From contig LNED01000043.1 of the NCBI GenBank assembly GCA_001464915.1, forward strand, positions 106,469 to 170,468: a stretch of 64,000 nt of DNA, written 5' to 3'. Under the pieces are notes generated by a model. That model was given only the letters and a program-made list of their open reading frames with translations. It did no database searches and was not told where the DNA came from. Below are positions 46,551-55,031 of the stretch, piece by piece. The translations under genes were made by a program, and so were the position numbers. Source of the stretch: Sphingomonadales bacterium Ga0077531 (lineage in GTDB: Bacteria; Pseudomonadota; Alphaproteobacteria; Sphingomonadales; Sphingomonadaceae). Each line of letters opens with the position of its first letter. Positions within the stretch are counted from its first letter, which is position 1.

Positions 46551-46996
46551 GCGGCAAGGCTGCCTTGGTCGTGCGCAGCTTGTGCGGTGGGGTCGAAGTG
46601 CATTTGTCCAGCCTGCCGAATACCGTCGGCGTTTGCCACTGCGCGATGTGCCGCAGGTGGACCTCCGGCCCCTGGATGGCGGTGCAGGCTCCGGGCAGCA
46701 CGATCAGCGGTGACACCTTGTCAGTGTTCAGTTCATCCGCCTTTGCCGAGCGAGGGTTTTGTTCGCGCTGCGGCACGCACATCTTCCATCGCCCGAAAGA
46801 CGGACCGGAATTGGCGATCTCGGCCGGGTTGCTACCCTCGGGCGGCCTGACCATCACTCGCGAGATATTCCACGATGCCAAGTCGCCTTGGTATCGGTTT
46901 GACGCCCAATCGCAAAAGCGCGGTGCGCTGAGCATGGCACTGGAATGGGGGCCAAAACTGGCATGGCGGCGAATGGCGAGATTGTGGCGGGGTTGA
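46547..46996 (+). CDS. GFA-family (formaldehyde-activating-like) zinc protein
   Basis: The 149-residue protein matches the GFA/Mss4-like fold: VRSLCGGVEVHLS, VCHCAMCRRWTSGPWMAV and GFCSRCGTHIFHRP carry the Cys pairs for zinc, and ITREIFHDAKSPWY follows. The name comes from one debated glutathione-formaldehyde enzyme; most members are of unknown role. The start is TTG overlapping the nadB stop (TTGA). It lies between nadB and a duplicate of the nadB 3' end, so it appears to have been inserted there. Confidence 0.87.
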   Translation: MSGKAALVVRSLCGGVEVHLSSLPNTVGVCHCAMCRRWTSGPWMAVQAPGSTISGDTLSVFSSSAFAERGFCSRCGTHIFHRPKDGPELAISAGLLPSGGLTITREIFHDAKSPWYRFDAQSQKRGALSMALEWGPKLAWRRMARLWRG

Positions 46997-47010
46997 GTGC
47001 GACGTCTGCG

Positions 47011-47049
47011 ATGGCGGACGAGCCCCGCGACACGGTGCTGGTGCCCTAA
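47011..47049 (+). pseudogene. Remnant duplicate of the nadB 3' end
   Basis: Positions 47012-47046 match 46513-46547 (nadB end) at 28 of 35 bases, and the same frame gives ADEPRDTVLVP followed by TAA, against ADEPKDTVLVP in nadB. Differences are mostly silent or Lys/Arg, as if both copies had been under coding selection before one was cut off. The GFA gene lies between the copies. Confidence 0.75.
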
Positions 47050-47123
47050 ATCTCAGTGGCTTGACTGCCGCAATGATTAGAATGACTCTATCGGCAATTG
47101 ACAGTTGCACAAGGCACAACCGT

Positions 47124-47690
47124 ATGGACTTCACCTCAGCATCTTTGGCCGACGCCCGGCGCGAATATCTTCGCACCTCGACCACCGGCATGCCGATCGC
47201 CGGACTGATCACTTGGAGCGCCCTGGCGTTGGCGGCGATGGTGCTGGGCCGTGGCCTGCCGGCCTGGGCGGTATTCACCGCCGCCGCCGCACCGGTCCCG
47301 CTGTCGATGCTGATTGATCGCTTGCGCGGGGCCCAAGGGATCCGTGCGGAAAACAGCGCCAACCCCGTGACGCAGTTGTTCATGCAAATGATTTTCGTCG
47401 TCGCCTTGCTCATACCCTTTGTCATTATTGCTGTGCGCGAAACGAGCAGTCTCGATCTGCTTATTCTCGGACTGGCGATCCTTGCGGGCATGGTCTGGGT
47501 GCCGCATGGTTGGGGAGCGGATGATCCAGCCGGGCTGCGCCACTTTATTCTGCGGGCGGTGCTCTGCTATGCCGCTTATCTGGTAGTATCAGAGCCATGG
47601 CGCGGGGCTGCCATCGCCGGGGCAGCGGCTTTGACTTACGTCTATGCCATCGCGGCAATGCGTAAGCCATGGGAGGTTGCAGCGCAGTGA
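47124..47690 (+). CDS. DUF7010-like four- to six-TM membrane protein
   Basis: From ATG 47124 the 188-residue protein has a short soluble start (DARREYLRTSTTGMP) and about six hydrophobic segments with LSMLIDRLRG, NSANPVTQLFMQMIFVVALLIPF and AILAGMVWVPHGWGADDPAG. This pattern resembles the DUF7010 family of small integral membrane proteins. No function is known. Its end overlaps the next start (GTGA), coupling it to the TraB/GumN gene. Confidence 0.65.
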   Translation: MDFTSASLADARREYLRTSTTGMPIAGLITWSALALAAMVLGRGLPAWAVFTAAAAPVPLSMLIDRLRGAQGIRAENSANPVTQLFMQMIFVVALLIPFVIIAVRETSSLDLLILGLAILAGMVWVPHGWGADDPAGLRHFILRAVLCYAAYLVVSEPWRGAAIAGAAALTYVYAIAAMRKPWEVAAQ

Positions 47691-48619
47691 CCCTGCACAA
47701 ACTCATCGTGTTGGCGGCACTTATCGGGGTGCCTCAGGGGATCATGGCTCAAGACTCCCCCGCCCCCACCGAAAACTCCATCGTCGTCACCGCGCAGCGG
47801 TCCGGCGCGCCGATGTGGACGATTGATACGCCGACCGGCACCATCATTCTCGTCGGCGAGATTCGGGCGATCCCCAAGACCACCCCGTGGCAGCCCGACC
47901 GGCTCAAGGATGCGACCGCGCAGGCCAGCCGGGTGATCCTCGGCGCGCGGCCCAAGATTTCTCCGGGGGATGTGCTGCGGCTGATGTTCAGCGGTAGCAA
48001 GTTTACCAAACTGCCCGACAAGACCGTGGCGAGCGAATACCTGACGCCTGCGCAATGGGCGCGGCTTTCGGCGCTCGGCACGGCGCATGAGGAAGATTAC
48101 GCCCGCCAGTCCTTCCTGCTCACATCATTCCAGATGCTGCGCAAGGAACTGCGCTTCAACCGTGACACCGCCGATGATGCGTCAGATGTGGTGAAAGAGG
48201 CCGCCGAAGACGCCAAGGTGACGATCACCCGCGCCGCCACGCTGCGCGGGGAGGATATCATCGACAACCTCGCCGATGCGCCGCCGACTGCGCATATCGC
48301 CTGCCTTACTGCGGCGATGGATGCGGTCGAAGTCGGCCCCGATATCGTCGAACAGCGCGGCGCGGACTGGCGGCGCTATGATATCCCGGCGGTGATGGCC
48401 AACCCGCTCGAAACTGCGCTTGGCCAATGCTGGCCCTGGGCGGATGAGACGTTGGGCAGCGAACTCCGCACCATCTGGGTCGATCAGATCACCGCCGCGC
48501 AAACCGAACCGGGCGTAACGCTCGCGGTTGTGCCGCTCCGCGTGTTGGCCGAAACCGACGGCGTGCTCGACCGGCTTTCCGCCCAAGGTCTCGACATCGC
48601 CGGCCCGGCGTGGAAGTAA
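47687..48619 (+). CDS. TraB/GumN-family exported protein
   Basis: The 310-residue protein starts at GTG 47687 with GGAGG nine bases upstream and overlaps the previous stop by four bases. A signal peptide ends at GIMAQ. The mature domain has PMWTIDTPTGTIILVGEIRAIPKTTPW (family box one, with Gly-Glu in place of the usual Gly-Thr-x-His) and ends VTLAVVPLRVLAETDGVLDRLSAQGLDI (box two). The catalytic-looking His of the first box is absent, so this may be an inactive TraB-fold member. Confidence 0.82.
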   Translation: MTLHKLIVLAALIGVPQGIMAQDSPAPTENSIVVTAQRSGAPMWTIDTPTGTIILVGEIRAIPKTTPWQPDRLKDATAQASRVILGARPKISPGDVLRLMFSGSKFTKLPDKTVASEYLTPAQWARLSALGTAHEEDYARQSFLLTSFQMLRKELRFNRDTADDASDVVKEAAEDAKVTITRAATLRGEDIIDNLADAPPTAHIACLTAAMDAVEVGPDIVEQRGADWRRYDIPAVMANPLETALGQCWPWADETLGSELRTIWVDQITAAQTEPGVTLAVVPLRVLAETDGVLDRLSAQGLDIAGPAWK

Positions 48620-48656
48620 CCCTCGCAAAGCAAAAGCACGAGAGGCCACGTCACCC

Positions 48657-49547
48657 ATGCCCACGATCACCACGCCCAATACCAACATTGAAATCTTCTA
48701 CGAAGATCACGGAGACCCACAGGCCGAAGTGATCCTGCTAGTGATGGGATTGGGCGCACAATTGACCCTGTGGCCCGATGAATTCGTCAATGCACTGGCG
48801 ACCGAGGGTTACCGCGTAATCCGTTACGACAACCGCGACATCGGCCTCAGCCAGAAGATGGAGGGCGCCCGCGCGCCGTCGCTGCCCACGCAAGTGCTGC
48901 GCAAGAAAATCGGGTTCCCGGCGAAGGTGCCTTATACGCTCACCGATATGGCGCATGACGGGATCGGGCTGCTCGATGCCCTGAACATCAAGGCTGCGCA
49001 CGTGGTCGGCGCATCGATGGGCGGGATGATCGCGCAGCTGATGGCGGTGCATCACGGGCCGCGCTTGCTGTCGCTCACCTCGATCATGTCGACCACCGGC
49101 AATGGCAAGCTGCCGCAGGCGGAAAAGCACGCGATGGACGCACTGATCGCGCCATTGAAGGCGATGGACGAAGAAACGCTGGTCGCCCACGGGCTGAATG
49201 TCGCGCGCAATATCGGCAGCCCCGGCTTCCCGTTCGACGCGCAAGCGCAGCGCGAACGCGTGCTGAAAAATATCCGCCGTTCGGTCTATCCCCCCGGTCT
49301 GCCGCGTCAGCTCGCTGCGATTATCGACGATGGCTGCCGTCGTTCACGCCTCGCCGGTGTGCGAGTGCCGACGCTTGTGCTGCACGGCGAGGATGACCCG
49401 CTGGTCAAACTGGCAGCGGGTGAGGATACGGCGGCATCAATCCCCGGCGCACGGCTGGTCACGATCCCCGGCTGGGGTCACGATATCCCGCTGCCTTTGG
49501 TCAGCCGGGTGGCAGACGAAATCGTCGCCCACGCACGCGCGATCTGA
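48657..49547 (+). CDS. Alpha/beta hydrolase
   Basis: The 296-residue protein has the alpha/beta-hydrolase core: VILLVMGLGAQLTLWPDEF, YDNRDIGLS, nucleophile elbow VVGASMGGMIAQLMA (Ser near residue 117), acid in LVLHGEDDPLVKL and catalytic His in IPGWGHDIP. It resembles esterases/haloperoxidase-like members; the substrate is not readable. No signal peptide is present. It follows the TraB-like gene by 37 bp. Confidence 0.9.
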   Translation: MPTITTPNTNIEIFYEDHGDPQAEVILLVMGLGAQLTLWPDEFVNALATEGYRVIRYDNRDIGLSQKMEGARAPSLPTQVLRKKIGFPAKVPYTLTDMAHDGIGLLDALNIKAAHVVGASMGGMIAQLMAVHHGPRLLSLTSIMSTTGNGKLPQAEKHAMDALIAPLKAMDEETLVAHGLNVARNIGSPGFPFDAQAQRERVLKNIRRSVYPPGLPRQLAAIIDDGCRRSRLAGVRVPTLVLHGEDDPLVKLAAGEDTAASIPGARLVTIPGWGHDIPLPLVSRVADEIVAHARAI

Positions 49548-49646
49548 AACCAGCATTCAATTCTGGCGCTCATCGTGCGCCAACCTGACTTGGTCGCTTT
49601 GGCACTTGCCAGACGTGCCGCAAGTGCCGACGTGCGTAGCCTATTG

Positions 49647-49687
49647 TGTTACACTTCAGGGTAAACATTACAGTAGAAAGTTATAAT
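49647..49687 (+). promoter_or_regulatory. Promoter region with dyad before the lipid kinase gene
   Basis: TATAAT (49682-49687) lies 21 bp before the start codon of the kinase gene. Upstream, TGTTAC-n8-GTAAACA (49647-49667) forms an imperfect dyad over the -35 position, where no good -35 hexamer is seen. This fits a regulator-dependent promoter, which is inference. Confidence 0.4.
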
Positions 49688-49708
49688 TCCGACAAGTATA
49701 GGACGACC

Positions 49709-50758
49709 ATGGCAACGCCGATCTATGAGTTCGCGCAAATTCCGCGGGTTGACCCTGCCGTGAGTTCGCGCGCCCGGACGCGGCGTGTGCGTGATGTGGG
49801 GCAAGCGCCCACCGTCGGGGTGATCTACAACCCGCGCAGCCACCGCAATCTCGGCGCGGATTTCGATTGCGGGCTGTGCCCTCATGTCCACATCGCCCAG
49901 CCCCGCGCACGTGCGCAATTGCCCGAAGCACTGGCCGACTTTGCCGCGCGCGGGATTGATCTGCTGGTGATCAACGGCGGCGATGGCACCGTGCGCGACG
50001 TATTGACCTGCGGACAGGCGATTTTCGGCGATGATTGGCCGGCGATTGCGGTGCTGCCCAAGGGCAAGACCAATGCGCTCACGGTCGATCTCGGTATCCC
50101 GGACGACTGGAGCTTGCAGGACGCGATCGATGCGCTGGATCACGGCACGCGCATCTGGAGGCGGCCGATGGCGGTTTCCAGCATCGACGAAGCTGGCAAT
50201 GCCGGCGCTGTGTCGCGCGTGGCCGGATTTATCATGGGTGCGGGCGCCTTCACCAAGGCAACCCAAGCCGGACAAAGTGCGCACAAGCTGGGCGCATTCG
50301 ATAGCATGGTGGTGGCGGTGACCGCGCTGTGGGCGCTGCTGCAATCGCTGTTCGCCAGCCGTGCGAATATGTGGCGCAAAGGCGCGCGGATGCGGATCGG
50401 GCTCGGCTCGGCTGACGCGCCGATGGCGCATAGCGGCAACGGCGATCCGGAAATGCGGCAACTGCTGTTCGCTTCGACGCTGGAGCAGCTTCCCGCCGGA
50501 ATCCGCCCGTTTGGCGCGCTCAAAGGCGGGCTCAAGCTGGTGGCGGTCGACCAGATTTCGCGCCGCACCACGGCGCTGATCCCGCTGGTGCTGATGGGCA
50601 AGGTGCGCGATGGCCTGCGCGAACGCGGCATTCACCAACTCACCGCCAGCCAGTTTACCCTGTCGATCGATGACCAATTCATTATGGATGGGGAGGCATT
50701 TCCGGCGGGCGATTACCGGATCGAACAGGGGCCGGAGCTCTCGTTCGTCGCGCCATGA
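49709..50758 (+). CDS. Diacylglycerol-kinase-family lipid kinase
   Basis: The 349-residue protein carries the DAGK catalytic domain: TVGVIYNPRSHRNLG near residue 35, LLVINGGDGTVRDVLT near 87-102 (GGDGT nucleotide loop) and IAVLPKGKTNALTVDLGIP, followed by a C-terminal beta-sandwich-like half with FIMDGEAFPAGDYRIEQGP. Such kinases phosphorylate diacylglycerol, ceramide or sphingoid bases; in sphingolipid-making alphaproteobacteria a ceramide kinase (CpgB of Caulobacter) has this domain. ATG 49709 follows AGGACGACC. The next gene overlaps it by four bases. Confidence 0.88.
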   Translation: MATPIYEFAQIPRVDPAVSSRARTRRVRDVGQAPTVGVIYNPRSHRNLGADFDCGLCPHVHIAQPRARAQLPEALADFAARGIDLLVINGGDGTVRDVLTCGQAIFGDDWPAIAVLPKGKTNALTVDLGIPDDWSLQDAIDALDHGTRIWRRPMAVSSIDEAGNAGAVSRVAGFIMGAGAFTKATQAGQSAHKLGAFDSMVVAVTALWALLQSLFASRANMWRKGARMRIGLGSADAPMAHSGNGDPEMRQLLFASTLEQLPAGIRPFGALKGGLKLVAVDQISRRTTALIPLVLMGKVRDGLRERGIHQLTASQFTLSIDDQFIMDGEAFPAGDYRIEQGPELSFVAP

Positions 50759-51696
50759 ACGGCGCCGTGACTGGCGCCAAGACTGGCGTAAGCGTTGGTG
50801 CATCCGGGGCGCTGGCGGAACGGATTGCCGCCCGCCTCAATACCCCAATCGATCCTGCGGTGGCAGACTTCGCCAAGGCACTGGCCCACGCGGCACGCGC
50901 GCGCGCGGTGCTGTTTTACGGATCGAACCTGCGCACCGCATCGCTCGAAGGTGTGCTCGATTTCTACATTCTGTTGCCGGGCACAGGCGAAAGCGCGATC
51001 TGGCCCACGGTAAGCTATCACGAGCGCGCGCATGACGGCACAACCCTGCGCGCCAAGGTTGCGACCATGCGGCATGCCACCTTTGCCCGCGCAGCCAGCG
51101 GCGATCTTACCGATACCACCATCTGGGCGCGGTTCGTGCAGCCGAGCGCGCTGATCTGGGCGGAGGATGACGCCGCGACAGCCGAGGTGATCGCCGCCAT
51201 CGGCGCTGCTGCCATCACCGCCGCACGGCTCGCCGCCGCGCTTGGGCCGGAAAGCGGCGCGGCTGAGGATTACTGGCGCGCCCTGTTCCGCGCCACCTAC
51301 AAGGCCGAATTCCGGGTCGAGAAAAGCGGGCGCGAAAACGATATCCTCAGCGTCAACGCCGCGCATTTCGCCGGTTTGTTACCGCTGGCACTCGAAGCGT
51401 CGGGCATTGATCCGCGCCTTGATGGAACGCGGCTCACCCCGCAGATCAGCGCAATTCAACGCCGCACAATCCTCGGCTGGTGGAAGCGGCGGCAGCGACT
51501 GGGCAAACTTCTCAATCTGGTCCGTCTGGTCAAGGCCAGCACCACGTTTGAAGGCGCAGCGCGCTATGCCGCGTGGAAAATCGAGCGGCATACCGGGATG
51601 GCGGTCAAACTGACCCCGTTCCGCGAACGCTATCCGCTACTGGCGGCACCGCAGGTGCTGATTGACCTGTGGCGGCACCGCCAGCGTTCTAACTAA
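50755..51696 (+). CDS. Unknown protein with possible nucleotidyltransferase-like N-terminus
   Basis: The 313-residue protein starts with ATG overlapping the kinase stop (ATGA). Residues 45-80 include AVLFYGSNLRTASLEGVLDFYILL, which resembles the G-S-x(n)-D start of nucleotidyltransferases such as the TAM41 phosphatidate cytidylyltransferases, and AEFRVEKSGRENDI lies farther on. The match is weak. Coupling to a lipid kinase suggests work on the phosphorylated lipid, for example CMP activation. Its TAA overlaps the TAG of the convergent gene. No signal peptide or TM helix is evident. Confidence 0.7.
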   Translation: MNGAVTGAKTGVSVGASGALAERIAARLNTPIDPAVADFAKALAHAARARAVLFYGSNLRTASLEGVLDFYILLPGTGESAIWPTVSYHERAHDGTTLRAKVATMRHATFARAASGDLTDTTIWARFVQPSALIWAEDDAATAEVIAAIGAAAITAARLAAALGPESGAAEDYWRALFRATYKAEFRVEKSGRENDILSVNAAHFAGLLPLALEASGIDPRLDGTRLTPQISAIQRRTILGWWKRRQRLGKLLNLVRLVKASTTFEGAARYAAWKIERHTGMAVKLTPFRERYPLLAAPQVLIDLWRHRQRSN

Positions 51697-52244
51697 AGAT
51701 ACTGGATCGCGATTGCCATCCGGGTGACCCCTTCGCCCGCAGTAAAGCGCGCCTTTTCCACCGACGGTGGCCGCGGAATGCCGAGGATTTTGTTGATCTT
51801 CGGATTGTTCGATATCCCCGCCCCGTCGGTCGACAGATCGGTTTTGCGATTGCCGTTGGCGTCATGCGAAACCGCGATTGCATATTCGCCCGCTGATGGC
51901 AGCGGCACGCATACTGTCATGCCGCCTTCGCGCGGGGCGGCGTCGACGCGCAAAATATAGCGCTTGCTCTTCAACCAGTCACCGCTGCGCGGATGGTAGA
52001 CCCGCGCAAACACGTTGCCGCTGGACGATTTGAGACCACTGACCGCGATACGCACCGCCGGGCCTTTGCCGGGAGCGCACAGGCTCATGTCATTGGGCGC
52101 GGTGCGGGCATAGGCAGAGGATTGCGCAGCGAGCGGCGCGTTGAAAGCGGCCACCACCACCCCTGCTGCCGCTACTGAAAGGACGGCTGGGCCAGCGCGG
52201 CGGCGCAAGTCGGGCAGGCGAAAAGGTGAGGTGAAACCGGTCAT
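51693..52244 (-). CDS. Exported DUF2141 protein
   Basis: The 183-residue protein has an N-terminal hydrophobic signal (PAVLSVAAAGVVVAAFNAPLA) and the DUF2141 domain: VRIAVSGLKSSSGNVFARVY near residue 65, GEYAIAVSHDANGNRKTD, and NNPKINKILGIPRPPSVEKARF at the end. The DANGN/KTD loop looks like a calcium-type site. Function is unknown, though DUF2141 genes often sit near lipid or pigment genes in this order. I start at ATG 52244; longer frames begin before the signal. It converges on the preceding gene. Confidence 0.87.
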   Translation of the reverse strand: MTGFTSPFRLPDLRRRAGPAVLSVAAAGVVVAAFNAPLAAQSSAYARTAPNDMSLCAPGKGPAVRIAVSGLKSSSGNVFARVYHPRSGDWLKSKRYILRVDAAPREGGMTVCVPLPSAGEYAIAVSHDANGNRKTDLSTDGAGISNNPKINKILGIPRPPSVEKARFTAGEGVTRMAIAIQYL

Positions 52245-52477
52245 GGGCGTCTCATTAAAAAGAGGGGAGAGGGCGCCGCGCCAGTAACGGCACGATAGCA
52301 AAGCCAGTCAGATACAACGCTGATTTGCCACGGCCTGCCTGAATTGGGGCTTAATTGCACTAACTGTGGGCGCATGAAGGGTAATCGCCACCGTGGAAAA
52401 GCTGCGATTCGTCCTTGTCGCCCGATTCGCGCCTCCCGTAAGGCGGGTAATACGTCAGAAAGGGCCTGCGCCGCGCC

Positions 52478-53140
52478 ATGCCTGCACCTTTGATCTCCCC
52501 TTCGATCCTTTCGGCCGACTTCGCACGGCTGGGCGAGGAAGTGCGCGCGGTGGACAGCGCCGGGGCGGACTGGATCCACATTGATGTGATGGACGGCCAT
52601 TTCGTGCCCAACATCACCATCGGCCCCGATGTGGTCAAGGCACTTCGCCCGCACACCGACAAACCGTTCGACGTCCACCTGATGATCGCCCCGGTTGATC
52701 CGTATCTTGAAGCCTTCGCCAACGCAGGCGCAGATATCATTACCGTCCACCCCGAAGCCGGGCCGCACATTCACCGCACGCTGCAAGCGATCAAAGCGCT
52801 GGGCAAGAAAGCGGGCGTGGTGATCAACCCCGGCACGCCGGTCGAGGTGCTCGACAACCTGATGGATCTGGCGGATCTGGTGCTGGTGATGAGCGTCAAC
52901 CCCGGGTTTGGCGGGCAGAGCTTTATCCCGTCGCAGCTGGAGAAGGTCGCCCGCATCCGCTCGATGATCACCCGCTCGGGCCGCGCCATCCATCTGGAGG
53001 TCGATGGCGGCGTTAATGCCGAAACCGCGCGGATGTGCGTTGAAGCAGGCGCCGATGTGCTGGTCGCCGGATCTGCCACGTTCAAGGGCGGGCCGGATCA
53101 CTACGCCGCCAACATCGCGGCGCTCAAGGGAGGGCGATGA
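52478..53140 (+). CDS. rpe: Ribulose-phosphate 3-epimerase
   Basis: Rpe interconverts ribulose-5-P and xylulose-5-P in the pentose-phosphate pathway. The 220-residue TIM barrel starts [18 protein letters not shown] and has [43 protein letters not shown] and HLEVDGGVN, with the catalytic Asp pair and metal-binding His present. The 233 bp upstream, divergent to the DUF2141 gene, carry its promoter; I see no clear ribosome site before ATG 52478. Confidence 0.97.
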   Translation: MPAPLISPSILSADFARLGEEVRAVDSAGADWIHIDVMDGHFVPNITIGPDVVKALRPHTDKPFDVHLMIAPVDPYLEAFANAGADIITVHPEAGPHIHRTLQAIKALGKKAGVVINPGTPVEVLDNLMDLADLVLVMSVNPGFGGQSFIPSQLEKVARIRSMITRSGRAIHLEVDGGVNAETARMCVEAGADVLVAGSATFKGGPDHYAANIAALKGGR

Positions 53141-55023
53141 TGGCGACCTTGTTCCGCACACCTGCTGGCAGGCGCGCTGATGCGCTGGTGGAACGGGTAG
53201 CGGACAATCCAGCGCTGGTGCTCGCGGCGGATGATGACGCGGTCGCCAAGCAGCCTCAGCCCGCCGATCCCGCTCCAAATCCCGCAGAAGAACCGTCCCG
53301 CGCGCTGGCGCTCAGCGATATCATCGCGGCTCCGACTGGCCCGGGTGAGTCGCTGATTCGTCTGGCCTATCGCCTTGGCGTGCCCGGCAATGCGCTGGCC
53401 GCACCGTTCCGCCGTCCGCCGCCCTTGCGGGTGCTGGCGACGGTCGAAAGCCCCGCGCATGGCGACCGCGCAGCGGGCACGGCCTTGCGCGCCGGGCACT
53501 TCCTGATCCACGGGGTGCGCCTGCCAATCGCCAGCATCGATTTCGCACCGCCAGCGCGCCATGCGCCGGGGGTGGAGCGGGTGCTGCACAGCTTCAGCTG
53601 GCTCGCCGATCTTGCCGTCAGCGCCCCGCGCGCTGATGGCGCTGCGGTGGCGGAGCGGATCGCAGGCCTGTGGCTCCACGCCAACACCGCCCCTGCCAAA
53701 GGGCCCGCGTGGGAGGTTGAGCACGCCGGATTGCGGCTGGTTGCATGGCTGGTGCACGCCCCGCTCGTGCTGGCGGGCAACGATAAGGGATTGAAGTCAC
53801 GCCTGCTGGCCGCGATTGCCGAAACCGCAAGCTGGCTCGACAAAAAGGCGCCGCGCGAGGGTGCAGGGTTCGCAGCCGTGGCAGGCTGGGCCGGGATCGT
53901 CGCGGCCGGGCTGCTGCTGCCCAATGGCAAGCCCCGGCGATTATTTGGTGAGGCGGGCCTGGTCAAAGCACTGGGCGACATGGTGGGCGAAGATGGCGGC
54001 GTGCTGTCACGCTGCCCAGCGGCGCAGCTGGACGCGATCCGGCTGCTGACCGATCTGCTCGCCTGTTACGATGCCGTGGACGTGACCCCGCCGCCGGCGC
54101 TTGCCGTCATGCGCGAATTGCTGGTGCCGCCGCTGCTGGCGCTGCGGCATGGCGATGGCGCGCTGGGGAGCTGGCAGGGGCAGGGCGCGATTGCGGCTGA
54201 CCGCGTGGCGGCGGTGATCGCCGCTTCCGGCGTGCGAACCCGTCCGCTGACGAGCACCGAATGCTGGGGCTATCAACGCGTTCGTGCGGGCGAGACGTTG
54301 CTGCAATTTGACGCCGCCCCGCCGCCGCGTGCGCGCCATGCGCGGGTTGGCTGTGCATCGACCTTGGCGTTTGAGCTGTCCGACGGCCCGGCGCGGATCA
54401 TCGTCAATTGCGGCGGCGCAGGCCTTTCTGGCGGACAGGTTCCGGCGCGCATTGGGCAGGGGCTGCGCGCCACGGCTGCCTTCTCCACGCTGGTGCTGGA
54501 TAATGCCAATTCCACCGCGGTGCTGCTCCACGGCCAGCTTGGCAAGGGGGTTGAAACGGTCGCGTTGGAACGCCGCGTCGTCGCCGGGCGCGGGCGTGAG
54601 GCGACCCGGATTGAGGCCGCGCATGATGGCTATGCCAGCCGCTTTGGCCTCACCCATCAGCGCATCCTGACGCTGAGCGGGGACGGCACCGAATTGGCGG
54701 GTGAGGACATCCTCATCCCCTCAGCCAAGAACGGCAAGCGCGGCAAGATCGCCTTTGCGCTGCGGTTCCACTTGGGACGCGGGGTTGAGGTGCAATTGTC
54801 GGGCGACAAGCGCGGGGCGAGCCTGCTGCTGCCCGACGGGCGGCTCTGGCAATTCCGATTGGGCGGCGATAGGGCGGGCGCTGGCGCGATCACCCTTGCC
54901 GCCGAAGACAGCCTGTGGGTTGACGGCGATGGCCGACCGCATGCGACCGAGCAGCTGGTGATCGAAGGACTGGCATTGCGCAGCGGGGGGCAATTCTCCT
55001 GGCTGCTGAGAAAAACGGGATAG
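53137..55023 (+). CDS. Heparinase II/III-like protein
   Basis: The 628-residue protein begins at ATG 53137, overlapping the rpe stop, with GGAGGG upstream. Residues 120-340 are an alpha-barrel-like helical half ([32 protein letters not shown]), and residues 375-620 the beta-sandwich heparinase II/III domain with [11 protein letters not shown] and [21 protein letters not shown]. There is no signal peptide, so it is probably cytoplasmic, unlike polysaccharide lyases. It is a conserved member of an rpe - heparinase-like - purH run in alphaproteobacteria. The true substrate is unknown. Confidence 0.88.
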   Translation: MMATLFRTPAGRRADALVERVADNPALVLAADDDAVAKQPQPADPAPNPAEEPSRALALSDIIAAPTGPGESLIRLAYRLGVPGNALAAPFRRPPPLRVLATVESPAHGDRAAGTALRAGHFLIHGVRLPIASIDFAPPARHAPGVERVLHSFSWLADLAVSAPRADGAAVAERIAGLWLHANTAPAKGPAWEVEHAGLRLVAWLVHAPLVLAGNDKGLKSRLLAAIAETASWLDKKAPREGAGFAAVAGWAGIVAAGLLLPNGKPRRLFGEAGLVKALGDMVGEDGGVLSRCPAAQLDAIRLLTDLLACYDAVDVTPPPALAVMRELLVPPLLALRHGDGALGSWQGQGAIAADRVAAVIAASGVRTRPLTSTECWGYQRVRAGETLLQFDAAPPPRARHARVGCASTLAFELSDGPARIIVNCGGAGLSGGQVPARIGQGLRATAAFSTLVLDNANSTAVLLHGQLGKGVETVALERRVVAGRGREATRIEAAHDGYASRFGLTHQRILTLSGDGTELAGEDILIPSAKNGKRGKIAFALRFHLGRGVEVQLSGDKRGASLLLPDGRLWQFRLGGDRAGAGAITLAAEDSLWVDGDGRPHATEQLVIEGLALRSGGQFSWLLRKTG

Positions 55024-55031
55024 TTTCAGTC

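Noticed and set aside
52393..52584. 63-codon frame overlapping the rpe start
   Set aside because: Its second half is simply rpe in another frame and there is no ribosome site.
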